Assembly: GCF_029227915.1 (NCBI RefSeq)
Contig: NC_079882.1
Coordinates: 5,704,001 to 5,768,000, forward strand
DNA from: Hydractinia symbiolongicarpus
Lineage: Eukaryota; Cnidaria; Hydrozoa; Anthoathecata; Hydractiniidae
DNA length: 64,000 bases
Direction of reading: 5' to 3'
Part shown: piece by piece, positions 10,609 through 24,447 of the stretch
Layout of the letters: the number at the start of each line of letters is the position of its first letter
Numbering within the stretch: the stretch's first letter is position 1
Program-made: the position numbers and the translations under genes
The notes under the pieces: generated by a model
What the model saw: only the letters and a program-made list of their open reading frames with translations
What the model was told of the DNA's origin: nothing
Databases searched by the model: none

Positions 10609-11597
10609 GTAAGATCTCCGTCAATGGTGTTTCTTATCTTCGTACAGTTTGAATAATATTGTGTAATAACTAGACCATTTAATAGTTCAGGGTACAAGAA
10701 ATTATACTTTACTGCAGGAATATAGATAACTTGTTAATAAATGATTCCTTTTTTATGATTTTTTATTTGCTTTTAGTATTTCACAAAAATTAATAGAATT
10801 CCTTCAGTATTCTATTTTGGCGGTAAAATAAGGTATACTCTGCAAACAGTACAACACAATAGTAAAATCAAAAAATAGTATTGATGAAGAAGTATGACAA
10901 CACAAGGGGCAGTATTTGTTAAAAAATGCTATACTAAATAGCCTTAAAAAGATTATTAATATAACTAAAAATATTTCATCGTTGTTGTTGCTTTTTCAAC
11001 TGACTTTATATGCAATATATGCAATAATTTGGTATGTTTCTGAGCAGAATTTAGAAGAAAATAGTAAGCTATCTTGGTTTAAAATATCCAACGTCTCCTT
11101 TTACCATAAAACTGGATTTAAAAGAAAGGTAATTTTTTTTACACCTGTTTAGTTTGTGTCTATTTGTTCAAAGACGAAGTGGAACATTTAATACACAAGT
11201 TTTTATCATCAATCCTATGTATTACGATGCAGAATTTCAAAGCGTACTCGGCAAACAATAATAGAACAATTTGTGTGTATGTTCTTTTAATTTTATAATT
11301 TATTACAAACTCTATAGTTTCAAAAAAATAAGGAGGCTTTATCGTATTGCATCCATATTTTCTCTGTTCACGATGGCAACGATGAAAAAAGTCAGTTCAG
11401 AAAAATAAGTGATCCAAGAGACAACAATTCAACATATCAAGTATTCTGCTGTAGATAAAAACACATCGCCTAAAATTCAAAATGAAATTATAATAGAAAG
11501 ATTATTTGTTTGCATTCTTTTTAAAAATAATACTGCGTACCATTTTGTTTCTACACAAAATATAAGGAAAGTAGACTGTTAACGAATATCTTTTATT

Positions 11598-11725
11598 TTG
11601 CAACTTAGACTTCGACAAGATTGTGGTCAATGTTATGATTATACGGCTACAATGGCAGGATTAAAATCAATTGTTGTAACACGATTTAAGGAAATTATAG
11701 CAAAAAAATTGTCACGTAAAGACAG
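11598..11725 (+). pseudogene. hAT transposase fragment (second-Asp region)
   Basis: The frame reads CGQCYDYTATMAGLKSIVVT, which matches the QCYDGAASMAG motif of the hAT element at 48 kb, including its catalytic Asp. The conserved Gly after the Asp has become Tyr and no further hAT domains can be followed on either side. It is a small relic in the first intron region of adhesion GPCR gene 1. Confidence 0.55.
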
Positions 11726-12218
11726 TTTGACTTGCCGATCTAGACATAACCTAAAAACCAAAAGCATAAACAAACTTTTAATAAAAAATGTTAAGATGTA
11801 AATGTAAGAAAACCTCCTCCTTAGAAGTTTCTTTGTAAGGATATATTCTACAGGTAAAGCTGAACGCGAATTTCTTTTACTATGACCAAATAAACCTCCG
11901 TTCAATCTCTACTATGATTATTTGTTTTTCTAGAAGTTCGGCTGCCGTCGAAAAAGCATTGTGGTCGCCAAAACTTTGTAAATTACGAGCCAAAAAAGGA
12001 CACGTTTGTATCTCAAACAGCTTTGTACTCATTTGAAAATTAAGATAGAATACGGGCAACGAATCTAAAAGTGTCAATAAACTCCGTGGTCGGTTAGAGG
12101 AGAAGCAGTAGAAGCCATAATGGGAAACGTAAGATATAACGGATCTTCTGGATTGATTTCTTCAAATGCTCCTGAAATGAAATGAGGAATCATTGGTGCC
12201 AAATCTAATATGCAAAGC

Positions 12219-12252
12219 TTTTTTTTTTTTTTTTTTTTTGGGGGGGGGGGGG
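12219..12252 (+). repeat. T-run followed by G-run
   Basis: Twenty-one T followed by thirteen G with no interruption. Such junctions are prone to sequencing and assembly error, so the exact length is uncertain. Confidence 0.8.
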
Positions 12253-12980
12253 CAACTTCTTTGTAAAATTTCAGAAGAATCTTTCACAATCCTCACTTAT
12301 CAGCAGCTCAGAGCCAAGAAGTTGCGCATGATGTTGTTATAACTTTAAAAAAAGCTCGAAACGAAAATTAAATTTTTTTGGAGCAGTTGGTCTAACGGGA
12401 ACAGCAACTTTCAATTTGACGAGCAAAAATTGTCTAGCAAACGCAAAATGTCTGGTAGTTCTTTCGCAGTGCAAAAAAAAAGACAAGAAAAACAAAAATT
12501 CTTACTAGGATAATGTTGTTTTGTTAAAATTTTTTTATTCAATGTACTTTGTGACGTCATTTTATCGTGACCGAGCGCTGTGCCATAAGTGAACGAATAC
12601 ATACATTTTGTATATCAACGTCACAATGTCTTTTGTTGCAAGAAAAGATACTGTGTGATATAAAGAAGGATTATAAATTTGTATCGTCAACGAAAAAAGC
12701 TTTTGCTTCAAAAAAATTATATCAGGGTACAGCTGCATACCATCTGATTAAAAAGTTAAAAGATTTTTTAAAAACACATATAAAAAGACTTTCCCAGTTT
12801 CATTTTTATTTTGTGAAGGATAAGGTGTTTAATTTGGATTGCACTAGGTTTTACTGGTTTGAAGAAACTATCTTCCCTGGGTTTTTTCTGTTAGTGCAAG
12901 AATGACAGTAATATCCGGATCCGCAAAAATAACGCATCTTTTGTTTGATGGCATTCTCTGTTATTAAATTCTCTAGAGGC

Positions 12981-15900
12981 ATGTTGTTTCGTTTCATATT
13001 TTTGACGGCAGTGTTACTGGTGCAATGCAGTAAGTAGTTTTGTTTTTTTCTTGTTTTTCTAACGAATGAACAGTAGTGTGCAAAATATCGTTTCAACTTT
13101 TAGATTATTCCCTTCACTATCTTTACTAAATCTAAACTTGCATATATTATTTTTGAAGCAGCATGTATCAGTAAGGCGACTGTAACAGCACTTCGACCTC
13201 GGATTATCGGAATAATATCATATCATAATGAAATGGTTCGTTATTTTCCCAAATAATATGGACAATACATACCGACGCCACATTTAATTCAGCCTAGCAG
13301 GAACCATTTTAATAATATAATAATTTAATAACAACTACTATCTGAATAAATAACAAGTCATTTAATAGATGATACTGCAGCATATATCTATTGCATTGAA
13401 TTAATTAATGGTCAATAATGATAACACTGTTATTGCGCCATTCAAAGTTAAGGACTTTTGAGGAGAATTCTCAATTGTTTCTGATAAGATCACAAGATTT
13501 CCCTAAAGCATTTAATAAGATTTAAGAATAATTACCTTCTTCAGGAGGAAAAACTAATGCTTTATTAACAAATTATGTTTGATGCCATATGGAATTTAGC
13601 AGATAATTTACAGGCAATATAGATACAATATACATCCAACGTACTCTTTGATACAACAATTTAATCTTAAAAGGTTCGACATTTCTAAATAATGTTACTT
13701 TTTGGGGAACAAGTTTTGAGAAAAAATTAAATTTAAGGGTAATCGATAAAGTATGAAAAGTACCAATAACATTCTGTGACTTAACTTCCTGACCATCTGG
13801 CCCGGGATTCTCAAATCAAAAAGTCCAGATGTGGCAGGATTATTCAAATAAACAACGAAGATAAAATAGATATAAATAAATAAATAATTTTAATCTTTCC
13901 TCTTTTATAGCCAGATAAATCGTTTTTTCAAAAGTTCTTGTTTTAGGTACTTTTTATTGAATAAGAAACAAGGTACAGAAATAGAGTGACAATAGACGAA
14001 GGAAAAACAAAACATGTATGGGCTTTTTTCACACTCGTAAGTATGGAGGGGGGGAGGGGGGGCATAAAGTGCCCGCGGGCTGTAACTTTTGTTCTGTTTG
14101 GTTATAATTGACGAAACTTGGCACAAAATAGCATCAATATTGTGTGAATTAATTAGTGACAAAATATCTGGGTTAATATGTCATCCCAGAAAGCGATGAC
14201 GTAATAATGAGACATTAGTCAAAGAAAAATGTCTTTTCTGGAAATTCTCATTTTTTAATCTTTGTTAAAACAATTTACAGTACTAGCCAATAAAAGAACT
14301 AATATAACAATGTAAGATATTGTTAGAAACAGGTGTTATAAAAACAAAGGATTTTTCTAGGGAGAAAATGAAAATCAATTAGAATTTAAATCTTCAAGAA
14401 AAATATTTTGATTTAAAAATATTTCAAGAAAAATTGATACTTAACTACATTATTGTTAGTAGGTGTCATGGTATATCTATGCGCATTTATGTCATTAACT
14501 ACTTAATTAAGATAAATTGGATTGATATGCGACAAAATTACCTATGACGTCATCATGTGGCAATAGAAATTTTTAGAGAAAAAAAATTATTTTTAAAAAC
14601 TCCAATAAAAGATAGGAAAGGTCACAAAATTGAATGTCAAAAAAAAAATTTCATTCAGTAAAAGTTACGAGGCTTTGAAAATGGTGCGGACAGTTTATGC
14701 CCCCCCCCCCCCCCCCCCCTCGTCCCATACCACATAAGGTTAGCTGTTTTTCCTGTGTCAAAAAAGTCAACTATGGTTTTCTTTGATCACAATTTCTTTA
14801 CAGCCTAGTGCATTACGGGGAAGTGAAGTGACTAAAAATCATTAATCAGCGAGCAAGAAAATTGAGAAAGGACTTGATCATTTTTTCACATCCATTGCGG
14901 CCTTAAAAGTCTTTTCATACATGTACAGTATTTACTAAGAAACTTTTGTTATAATACTTTCAACGTCTCGGTTGTTTATCACTACATAGTATTCATTTTC
15001 GCGAACTACATACGTTGTTATATTTCTTTGTCAAGTCACGCGAGGAGAATTCTAATCTGTTACCAATGCTATTACAATCTCCAGGTGGTTCCAGCACTGA
15101 ATCAACTGACCATTCACACCAAAATAATTTAGAAGACATATGCAAAAGAAAATTAAACCCCGATAAAAGTAAGGCTGGTAAACTTTTAATATGTTTTAAA
15201 TCTTAATTATAAGTTATGAATTAATAAATCTGGTTTAAATTTATGCTTGTTGTGTATTGCTTTTTTTAATTCTTTAGTTTTTTTTTGTTTAAGATATGCC
15301 TGGGAAAGAATATACGCAGGTACGTCTAACCGATTAGTTAATAAATTCTATTCGCAGCTGATTAAGAGTGCTGAATGCTGGTAAATGAAAATAAAATTAT
15401 GTAGAACAGTAAAAACAAAATTGGAGTTCCTGATTTTTCGAACTATTTTGTTGACCGCTCAGGAGTTTTTTAAGTAAAAAACACAAACACGAGGAAACAG
15501 AAAGAAAACTCAAGTCCCAGCCAAATGCATCATCTCTCTTTTTAGAATTTTAAATCAGAAGAAAATGAATGTAACAAACATACAGAAAATAACCACTTAA
15601 CAACATCAGCAGTGAGTACACCTCGGAGAAGTACGGAAACAGGAAAGGTTACCATGCTTTATTATTGCAAAATGTTAAAGATTTCTTTAAATAATTTCTT
15701 TACACACCCTATTTAGGCCAGGCGTTTTAAGAGTACTGTATGTACTTGGTAGGGATTTTGTTGTTTTAGCGAACTGCTCCCATCGCAAAAAAGTTAAAGG
15801 AGAAAATATGCAATACTTTAAAAAGTATATGTGGAGTTGGTCCAGTTCAAAGCAGAGTTGATACTGACTACATAAAAGATCATGCAGGAACGAGGAAGGT

Positions 15901-18900
15901 AGAATGTCTATAAAAATGTGGTAAATGTGTCTACATGTCGGTAACAGGAAAATTCGATTGTATTTTCTACAGTTTTTATTAGAACATCCCCTATAAAATA
16001 TATTCTGTATTTTATAAACCTTTTGTTTACATTTGAATTAGCCTGAAAAAAATTACAGGAATGTTAGCTAGGAATTCTACAAAATTGGTCAAAATATGTT
16101 AAGACAAGACATCTAATCTCAAAGTTCGCCACCACAAGTATTTGCGTAGGCTACTTCTATATTAGATTCAAACATCTTAGCTTGTTCACTTTTCAATGTT
16201 CAGAGTGGATTTGAGGTTATTTGGTTAAGTTCAAGTTCTTAAAAGGTGCTAATTGTTGCCACGTCAGCATGGCTATTTTCTATGATTTGTGAGGTCCTCA
16301 TGGGCCCCGACGTGGATTATTTCGGTGAGTGGGCGTGCTAGAGAAATTGTTTAGCAACCTTTTAATGCCGTCTGCCTAGCCTAGCAACTTTGCAGCCTGT
16401 TAGCTGCAATTTCTACAACATATTACAATCTTTAATAAAGTTTGTGATAACGAGATGGCGCAGAATTTAAGTAAATATACAGACCGGAAACATTCAACAA
16501 CAACAACAAAAACAACAATATGGTGGCTTCCTCTCTATTCTCAAATCTTTACTTTCATTATCTTTATTTACAGTAAAAATGTTCCTCACATGTGTTTAAC
16601 ATTTTTGCTGTTCTGATTTTCAACTCTCTCTTGTTTATTTTGGGTATATTGACCCGTGACTATCACAATAAAAAATATATTCCTTTGATTTTTAACTTAG
16701 CCACCCGTCTGGCAAATGTGCGAAATTACAAAATTGATTTACCTTATTACACGAAATTAACGCTGTGTGCTTATTAACGCTGTTGACTTCCAACCGCGTT
16801 AATAAAAACCGCCCTTAATTTCTGGTCCGTGTTAATTAAACCACCCTTAATTTGTGATCTAAAAAAAAACAACGAAAAAAGATTAAAAACTGCCTAGTGT
16901 ATGCATACATTATCATATACGTCATATACATACATTTTTTGTCCTCAATTAAAATTTATTTTCGCGCATCGATTAAATTTCAAGGCTATTTCTCGCAGAG
17001 GTATGTTAACCTGAAAAGAACAAGACGGATACTAGATGTTCAATCAAAGTAGATTTAAAGTTGTCTACGTTGAAACCGTAGCTTTCCAAAGTGATGGTCG
17101 AGGCGTACGAGCTCCTCCAACCAAAGAAAGGAGTTAGTATTATAAAGAATGGTTGGCAAAGTGCTAGCATTACCGGCGCTGTTGAAAATACTCGGGAAAT
17201 GGGTACAAATTATATTCATCTGAACCCATTCAATGCTGTGGAGTAGACATTTCTACTAACTTTTGCATTGAATTGTTGTTGAATAAAAAATGTTTAGTCA
17301 CATTTGCAAAGAGGATGTTTTATGTCTCATTTGTTAACCGAAAAATTACCTCATTCTTTACGTTTAAATCAAATTTATGTCAATAACGTTCATTATTAGT
17401 GCAGCTTTAAGAAAGGATTGCGGATTTTTGGCATGGTTCAGTATTTTCAGTCACAAACAAACTTAGCCTACTAATGTAACTTATTTTCGTATTTAAATTC
17501 TTGAATTGCGGCCTAAGTCTAAACGGGATTGGTTACGTAAAAAATAAACTCTTACTTTCGGTTGAACAAAGTAAATCAGAAAATAATGGAAAAGACGAAT
17601 TGATAAGCCCGTGGAAAAATCCACCAATTACCTAATACGTCATCAAATACCTTTGTCTGAGGGAAGCGTAGTCACGAATACAAAACAGAATCACTATCTC
17701 GTAAAAAAGCACACGATCCTATGTATTTTTCTAATCAAAGATTCAAGTTCTTCGCCATAAAGGCAAAAAGGTAAAAAAATATAAAAAAATGACGAATATT
17801 TTTATTCGTTTTTCGGCCTACGTGGGTATTCCAACTAGCCTGAAAGCTAGAAATGTATGCATAATAAATTATGTTCTTGTTACCTTATAAAGTTAAACAA
17901 ATGATTTTAAAAAAACGGGATGCTTTTTAAAACTTGAATGAAATGTTATTAACACAACTGGTTTTAACTATTCTTAGATTAGCAGAACTTTGCAACTTTT
18001 GTTGAAAATAAAAAATTTAACCAAGTTATCCACAATACCCTTCAAGATAGGTGGTGGTGATTGTCAATCAACTTGCAGGTTAGGTAAGTATCAAGATACA
18101 AGAACTTAGAAGGAACATATTCACGTGTTTGCTTGTTCAGTTAAGCTGGTGAACCTATGAGAATCGAACTTTCGTTTAATAACGTTTGATGTCGTATAAA
18201 ACTTACATAAATTTCAAAACAAGGCATGTCTCAGAAACTATTTATCATTTTGTTATGCCTGTTCTTACACTTTCCTCTTAATGGCTGTAACAGGATTTCG
18301 CTATTCAAAAAGCTTGTACTACCCAAATCATAATAAAGAATAATATGAAGAGCGGTTCTAGCTTGTCCCCTTCTTTCGATTTTTCAGAATTAGATGTTTC
18401 CTTTCTTAATATCAAAAGAAGAAAAAAATACAATTTCATTGCATCGTCGCATTCCATTCAATTGCCGAGAAACATTTTTAATTATACCGACGGTAAAGGT
18501 AAAACAATTTTTTTATTTCTTTTCTTCATCATTACACACCAAAAATCGTTACTAATTCCCTTTCTTTAACCCCCCCCCTCCTAAAGTTAATTTTATGTTA
18601 ATTTTAAACATCCATATACAAAATAATTTTACAAAAAAATCTGTTAAATAATTATATGTTAATTAATTAATTAATTAATTAATTAATTAATTAATTAATT
18701 AATTAATTAATATGTTCTGTCCCATTTTAGCTGCTATTAAATGCTTGCCTGCTTCCTTTTTTTTAGTCCCCCTTTTTATTAAGTCCCTGAAATTGTAACT
18801 CATCCCACCCCGGGATGAGGTTGAGGAGTAGTAAGACGAAAATGAGGAACAACGGTGTGTCGATTTTGCTTATATTACTAGTGCAATCCATACAAGTTGT

Positions 18901-21900
18901 ATCTATGCTTTTCCAGACTATTCCTGAAATGGTTCGAAATTATTCTAAGAGGTAATTATTATCTCCTTTTGTAAGAATTGCCGATATTTGTCTTTACAAA
19001 ATAATGAATAGCAAAAAAATGGTGAACAAGTTGCATTTAAAATTTTGATTACAGCGTAAATATGGAATGTGTTGATTTTTTTGCAATTGCGAGTTATGGT
19101 TCTCGAGATATTTAAGGTCAAAGTAGTACTGAACTTCGTTGCGTATGTTGGGGACAATTTGTGTAATTGTTTATTTATTCGGAATTATTAGGCACTGTTA
19201 AATCAGTGACTTCAGTACTTCATACTTATTTTATAGTTAGAAACTTGAATTATTAATCACACAATATTTTACGAAAAGACTGTCCGCTTAAACGATGGAC
19301 AAAGCTGTTGTTTTGATGGGAACTTTCTGAGTTTCGGGACCCTCGGAATAGTACTTACGGTAAAGGCTGAACCTTTTCATAGAAACACATATCGTACGAA
19401 CACATACCAATAGGGCAATAATGTGGCAAAAACGCTTAGTGAAACATTTTTATCTCCCGGTGAGAACGTTTAGTTTGACCGCAAAGTATTCAGCTTTGGA
19501 TCGTTCAAGTAGTTTGTTCTGCCCTATTTAAGTTGCTGAATCTTCCCTGACTGGCAAAACGTGACAAAACTTTTTTCATCGCCTTAAAATTTCCTTTCAT
19601 CAGACAGCTAGTCTGTGCAGCTAGCTAGCTAACAAAAACAAAATAATTTTTACTTGGCATGAGGATCAGATTATTTGCAATCCGTGTTCAGATTGGTCAT
19701 TGGACTGGCTGGGACTATATAAATCTCAATCTTTCATCAGGCCATTGTAGTATTTCTCCCTGCGTAACGGCGACGGAAGTCAACAATGATTTTTTTTATT
19801 ACAGGAATATTACGTTGTACGACAATTTTATTTCTACCACACTAAACTCACCATTATTAAAACCACTAAGTGAGAAAGACATGATCAAAATTGTATGCAA
19901 AAAGCCAAAGGTAAGTAGGTTACTTTTTCTAAAACATCTAAATTCTATAATTTTTCATATTTCCTAATATCTTTTACAAAGCAAAGAGCTATTATGGCTT
20001 AATTTATCATTGTTGCATTTTTTTAATTAATTGCTAATTGTGCTCTAGAATATAATATGGAAGAACTTGAAACACGAATGTGTGTATTGGAAAGGTTCAT
20101 ATTCAACTGGTGAATGGTCGACAGAAGGCTGCAATGTTGACAGTGGCTCCAATAAGACACATACTGTTTGCGTTTGCAATCATTTGACCGATTTTTCAGT
20201 ATTGATGAGAGTAACTGATGTAGGTCCAATCGAATATTTTGTACTTAAAAGTTATTTTCGTACTTAACTAAAATTTCTACATGTTAAGGATAACATGTAG
20301 ACATTTTAGTCTTAAGGTTCATATTGTTATTATTGCTTATTCAGACTAGCTTCTTTAATGTTGGTATAAATGAGAACCTTGCAAGGAGGTTTTAGTGCAT
20401 TTAAAGCTATATTTGAGCTACGAAAGTCATGCAACCCTCAATTAGGCAACTTCAGGATAACAATCATCATATTAAACGTTAACCAGGAGGGATTAATTCA
20501 CATTTATACAGACTGTAGGATGACCTGGCCGGGAATTAAACCCACAACTATCCACACTACTGGAGGGTTACTTTATTAGTCCAGTTAAAAGTCGTTCGAT
20601 CGAACACATATGAACAATGTCGATAATGGAAAGATTGAATAAAAATGCTTTCATGTTCGATTAGAAACTTGTATTATCTTTTAGATTCCACACGATATAG
20701 TTTTGCATTGGATATCATTTATTGGTTGTGGCATTTCCATTTTCTTTCTTCTTCTTACTTGTGCTATTATCCTTCGAATTAGGTGAGGAGCATATTGGCA
20801 TAATATCTTTTCGTTCTTATTTTTTTATTTGAAACTGCTTATTTATATTTTCATTTTCTTTTACTTTATACTATATTCTTTTCCTTCTTTTTTTCTTAGA
20901 AAGCTGAGAGTACAGGAACGATATAAAATCCATCTTAATCTATCAATAGCTTTAATTATTGGAAACTTGACATTGTTAACAACTGATGTTGCAAGAGAGA
21001 ATAAGGTGAACTATTATATTTATTCCGCTTAAAAAATATTTCTATGAAAATACTAGCTTGCCGGTTTCGCATGGTTAATTTTTAGAATATTTTATATCAT
21101 TCTTAAATCATTATATGAACCACTAGCCAATCAAGGAACCTAAATTGTAAGAAAAGGTTATTCATTACCTTCACTCACAACCACCACTGTGTAAATCTTT
21201 GCCGTCAAAAACATTTTTCTTGTTATCTAGCGTGTTTGTTTTGGAGTTTCAATATTACTCCATTACTTCTATCTCTCTGCATTCTGTTGGATGTTATGCG
21301 AAGCTATCTTTATATGGAGAGGATTGATATTGGTGTTCGACGAAACTGAAAAATTTCGAGCTTATCTGTTATTTGCCTGGGGTGAGTGCGTGAGGATCCC
21401 TTTTTTAATTTTGAAAAATATGACAAGAAGAATAAAATAAAAAATCAACACGTGAGTCACGGAGATGAGGCTTAACAAACAACACATTCTTGTAAGATAT
21501 TTCGTTCAAAATCATGCATTTTATAAATATATTAATGTAGAAGCTTTTTTAACCGATAACTTGTTTTCATTATAGGTGCTCCTGCCGCAATAGCTTGCAT
21601 AACAACTGCTTTGTTGAGGTACAAGATGACAAGTTATACAACGTAAGTTTATTGGTCGAATAGAGTAGACCTGGAGACACATGTGCAAGGAAGAACGTGA
21701 TTTTCGTGCTGCTAATGTTCTTTTAAAGCATGACAAAACGTATATAGTACGCAAACGACTTCGTTAAGTTTTTTCAGCTCACTAGACATTTCCTTTCAGG
21801 GAATTAATATGCTTTAAACGCCGTTGAAGAATCTAATAAACTGAAACTTTAAATAATTGATTCGGTTATTGCTTTCTGTCAAAAAAAGCAAGAATCTCTC

Positions 21901-24115
21901 ACAAAATCAAAATGGCGAACAGAAATCTTGTAATCATGGGCCAGTGAATATGTTATTTTTGAAAGAAAAGAAATAATGTTGTGGGGTATATAAATATGTT
22001 CAGTGAGGTCAAGCAGGGGCGTACCAAGAAAAAAATATCTTTAGTCAAACATTTGACCCGTAGGGTCTACATCTAACCCTATGTAGAATAAAACGCAACT
22101 AAGGGTTAAGGACGCGTTGTGAACCCACCCCAACTGGAAACCAACGCCTTTTTATGCCTTTCAACGCCTTTAAGCACTAAAACGCAATACAACCGGTGCA
22201 CATACACCGTGCTGTCTTATTGCTTTTCACAGATTGAACCAATAACTAAAGTCTTTATTCTTCATATTGAGCACCAAAAAACATTTTTTTGCAGATTGGT
22301 GGTTATTAAATAATAACCAAATCCACTTTTTTTCAAAAATATATAAAATAAAACCATGGACAAATTGCCTTTAAATAAATCATTAAAAACACACATGCCA
22401 ATAATACGTTCCGCCCATCTTATGTTGCAAATATCAACAACTAGTCGATAAAGTGCGTGGAAAAATCCACTAAGGCAAGATAAAAAATGAAAAAGAAGCG
22501 TCATTTGAATTTGATAACGTCAGCAACCCATAGAATCGTGTGCTTTTGGCGAATGCCTAAGAAGATATAAGGGTTTAAAAATTTTGCTGACGTCATCAAA
22601 GTCTGTCAAAATATAAATTGTTTTTTGAGAAATTTATATACCCGTTGCCTTCCTGATAGATCTTGAAACGCTGATGTACTCTTGACAAACTGTTGCAGAG
22701 ATATTAGGGTTTAAAGGTTTTTTGATGACGTCATCAACTTGTCCATTCTGAAGCGGATTTGGGGACCCAAGTCTGGGAAAACTACCCAAATGGGTCCTAG
22801 GTGGTCCTTAGTTACCCACGCGGTGAAAAAGCATGGACGTCATCACCTTGTTTTCTAGTCATTTGGCCTCAAAGTTTTAAGTGCACTGTAATGGCTTCAT
22901 TAATTTAACATAGGATATTGACGTTAAAGTAGTGTTATTTTTAACATGCCTCCCTTTTTTTTAAAAAAAATGCTTCTCCTAGCATCAATAAAACACATCC
23001 TTTTTTTTCCTTAGTTGTTGGTTATCACTGCAAGAAAATGCTGTTTGGGCTTTTCTAACACCAGCTCTTTTAATGATGCTAGTAAGACAGTTATTGGGAA
23101 ATATTTTAATCTTTTAACGAGCATTGAGAGTATTACGAGTACGGAAATTGTCAGTGTGTGTTGTTATTGTTGTTGTTTTAGATAAATATTATAATTCTAC
23201 TGAGATCACTTTTAATCATGCGAAAGCAAGTAAAAAAATCTAGAGTCAACAGCTTCAGGTCAGTCTGATTTCGTTTTATTTGTTAGGAGCAACAATATGG
23301 ATAAAAAGTGATCAAATTTTGTGACAGTGAATTTATGTTGTACCAGCCGATATTTTTTTACCAATCTTGCCTTACCTTCTTAATACATTAAACCACAAAA
23401 ATAAGAGCATTTTCAGTTGATTTTAAAAGAGAATTTGTAAGATTCCTTTGCATGTCTTTTATATTTTTTAAATTACCCAAAACCCAAAAGGTGACTTCAT
23501 TTTGCGCAAACAATTTATATTTTAACTAACTAAAATTTCTTTAAAAGATGGTTGGATGTTCTAAACAGTTGATAAATAAATTTTCACTATTATAGAGCAA
23601 CCATTAAATTCGTATTGTTTCTTGTGCCGCTTTTTGGAGCTACATGGATATTTGGAGTGTTTTCGCTAAGCAGGAAAACGGCTGTATTTCAATACGTTTT
23701 TGTAACTTTGAACTCTCTTCAGGTAAATGTTATTTTCTACTTGTAAAAAAATTAACTGACAAAATACAGTTTTTGGTAAAGCAATATCCATATAATTTTA
23801 ATTATTTTTAGGGTTTCTTTATCTTTACTTTCTACATATGCTGTAGCAAGCAGGTGGGTGGTCTTTTAAGTGGAACGTTCATGTACTCATAAACTATTGA
23901 AAATGAATTCATTATGGCACTTTTATGTCATATTTTGTCTCAATTTCCGTGGTTCTTGTATATTCTTCAATTTTCAGGTTCGTATAGCCTTGTTAAAACA
24001 ATATTTCCCGGTAAAAAGTGAAAGAAAATTAACTTCCACAAGTATTACTTCCAAAAAACGGTTGAAATCAAACAATATCGCTTTATGTGTACGAGCACCA
24101 ATGATGAAAGAATGA
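12981..24115 (+). CDS. Adhesion GPCR, gene 1 (about 20 coding exons recognised)
   Basis: A cell-surface receptor with self-cleaving GAIN/GPS module and seven membrane helices. Exons read: 12981-13029 (signal peptide MLFRFIFLTAVLLVQC), 13162-13235 (tentative), 15085-15168, 15294-15319, 15546-15611, 15770-15898 (polar stalk), 17978-18083, 18294-18492, 18882-18951, 19805-19910 (GAIN), 20049-20219 (GPS: HECVYW, W..EGC, CVCNHLTDFSVLM, cleavage expected before the Thr of HLT), 20685-20782 (TM1), 20900-21005 (TM2), 21231-21381 (TM3-4), 21576-21642, 23015-23081 (TM5, CWLS), 23182-23258, 23596-23722 (TM6, WIFGVF), 23812-23853 (TM7), 23978-24115 (tail). From GAIN to tail every phase agrees, except one short GAIN exon near 18.1-18.3 kb not found. 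At least one stalk exon between 13.2 and 15.1 kb is also missing. No known adhesive domain is visible in the stalk. Ligand unknown. Confidence 0.88.
14041..14730. mobile_element. MITE with G-rich terminal inverted repeats
   Basis: The ends read GTATGGAGGGGGGGAGGG on the left and, inverted, GTATGGGACGAGGGGGGG on the right, each leading into GCATAAA. The right arm includes a pure run of twenty C at 14700-14719. The 690-bp body has no open frame and contains TGACGTCATCATG. It lies in an intron of adhesion GPCR 1. No target duplication was resolved. Confidence 0.6.
17082..17246 (+). pseudogene. Possible DDE transposase C-terminal relic
   Basis: An open frame of about 54 codons contains GVSIIKNGWQSASITGAVE and ends NPFNAVE before a stop. 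The layout, a Trp-centred helix followed by a PF motif, resembles the part of pogo/Tigger transposases just after the last catalytic Asp (KAWDDVSNKTFTNCF and DPFKSL). It starts right after an acceptor-like TAG, so it could instead be an exon, but it does not fit the receptor phases. The assignment is weak. Confidence 0.35.
18659..18711 (+). repeat. (TTAA)n microsatellite
   Basis: About thirteen uninterrupted copies of a 4-bp unit within an intron of adhesion GPCR 1. Confidence 0.95.
22565..22735 (+). repeat. Imperfect 130-bp repeat with TGACGTCATCAA motifs
   Basis: AGGGTTTAAA followed by TGACGTCATCAA occurs at about 22569-22600 and again at about 22703-22733. The second copy lies inside the duplicated segment. 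The sequence is non-coding intron and probably part of an unclassified short element; no ends were found. Confidence 0.5.
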
Positions 24116-24447
24116 TGGAAAAACAACAACACAGAGAAAAAACAATGTTGTATCAACTGATATGAAAATGCAAGAAGTGCTAAGTATCGAGAATAGACAT
24201 TTTGTGCTTTCAAATCACAAACACTTGCATTTGGAATTCTTGACTGCCTTTGTATTATCGTTGGCGAATATAATATTTTAATCTCTGTAATAATAGCCGT
24301 ATTTTGTCTGTCTCTGCGCTGACCCCCCGCTGAGTTAGAAAATGATGCTACGGAAACACGAATATCAAGCGCCAAATATTTTTATCCACTTTGTTTCAAC
24401 GGGTAAATTTAAAGGACGGGCGAACCCGTGAATTTTTCCATGGGCAA
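22639..24447 (+). repeat. Segmental duplication, copy 1 (receptor gene 1, TM5 to stop)
   Basis: About 1809 bp repeat at 26498-28306 with a constant offset of 3859 bp, so without indels. By eye only one base differs (G at 23075, C at 26934). The segment starts in the intron before the TM5 exon and ends inside the first Helitron copy after the stop codon. Confidence 0.93.

Noticed and set aside
12567-12905. A 112-codon plus-strand protein
   Set aside because: No recognised motif, low-complexity Lys/Phe composition, and it lies just upstream of the receptor signal-peptide exon without matching splice phase.
13162-13235. Firm assignment of receptor gene 1 second coding exon
   Set aside because: It fits the phase, but the donor (ATG/GTTCGT) is poor and a better GTAAGG lies inside it, so it is kept only as tentative in the gene model.
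23974-24375. A 133-codon minus-strand frame, repeated at 27833-28234
   Set aside because: It is antisense to the receptor tail exon and Helitron start; its conservation is explained by the segmental duplication.
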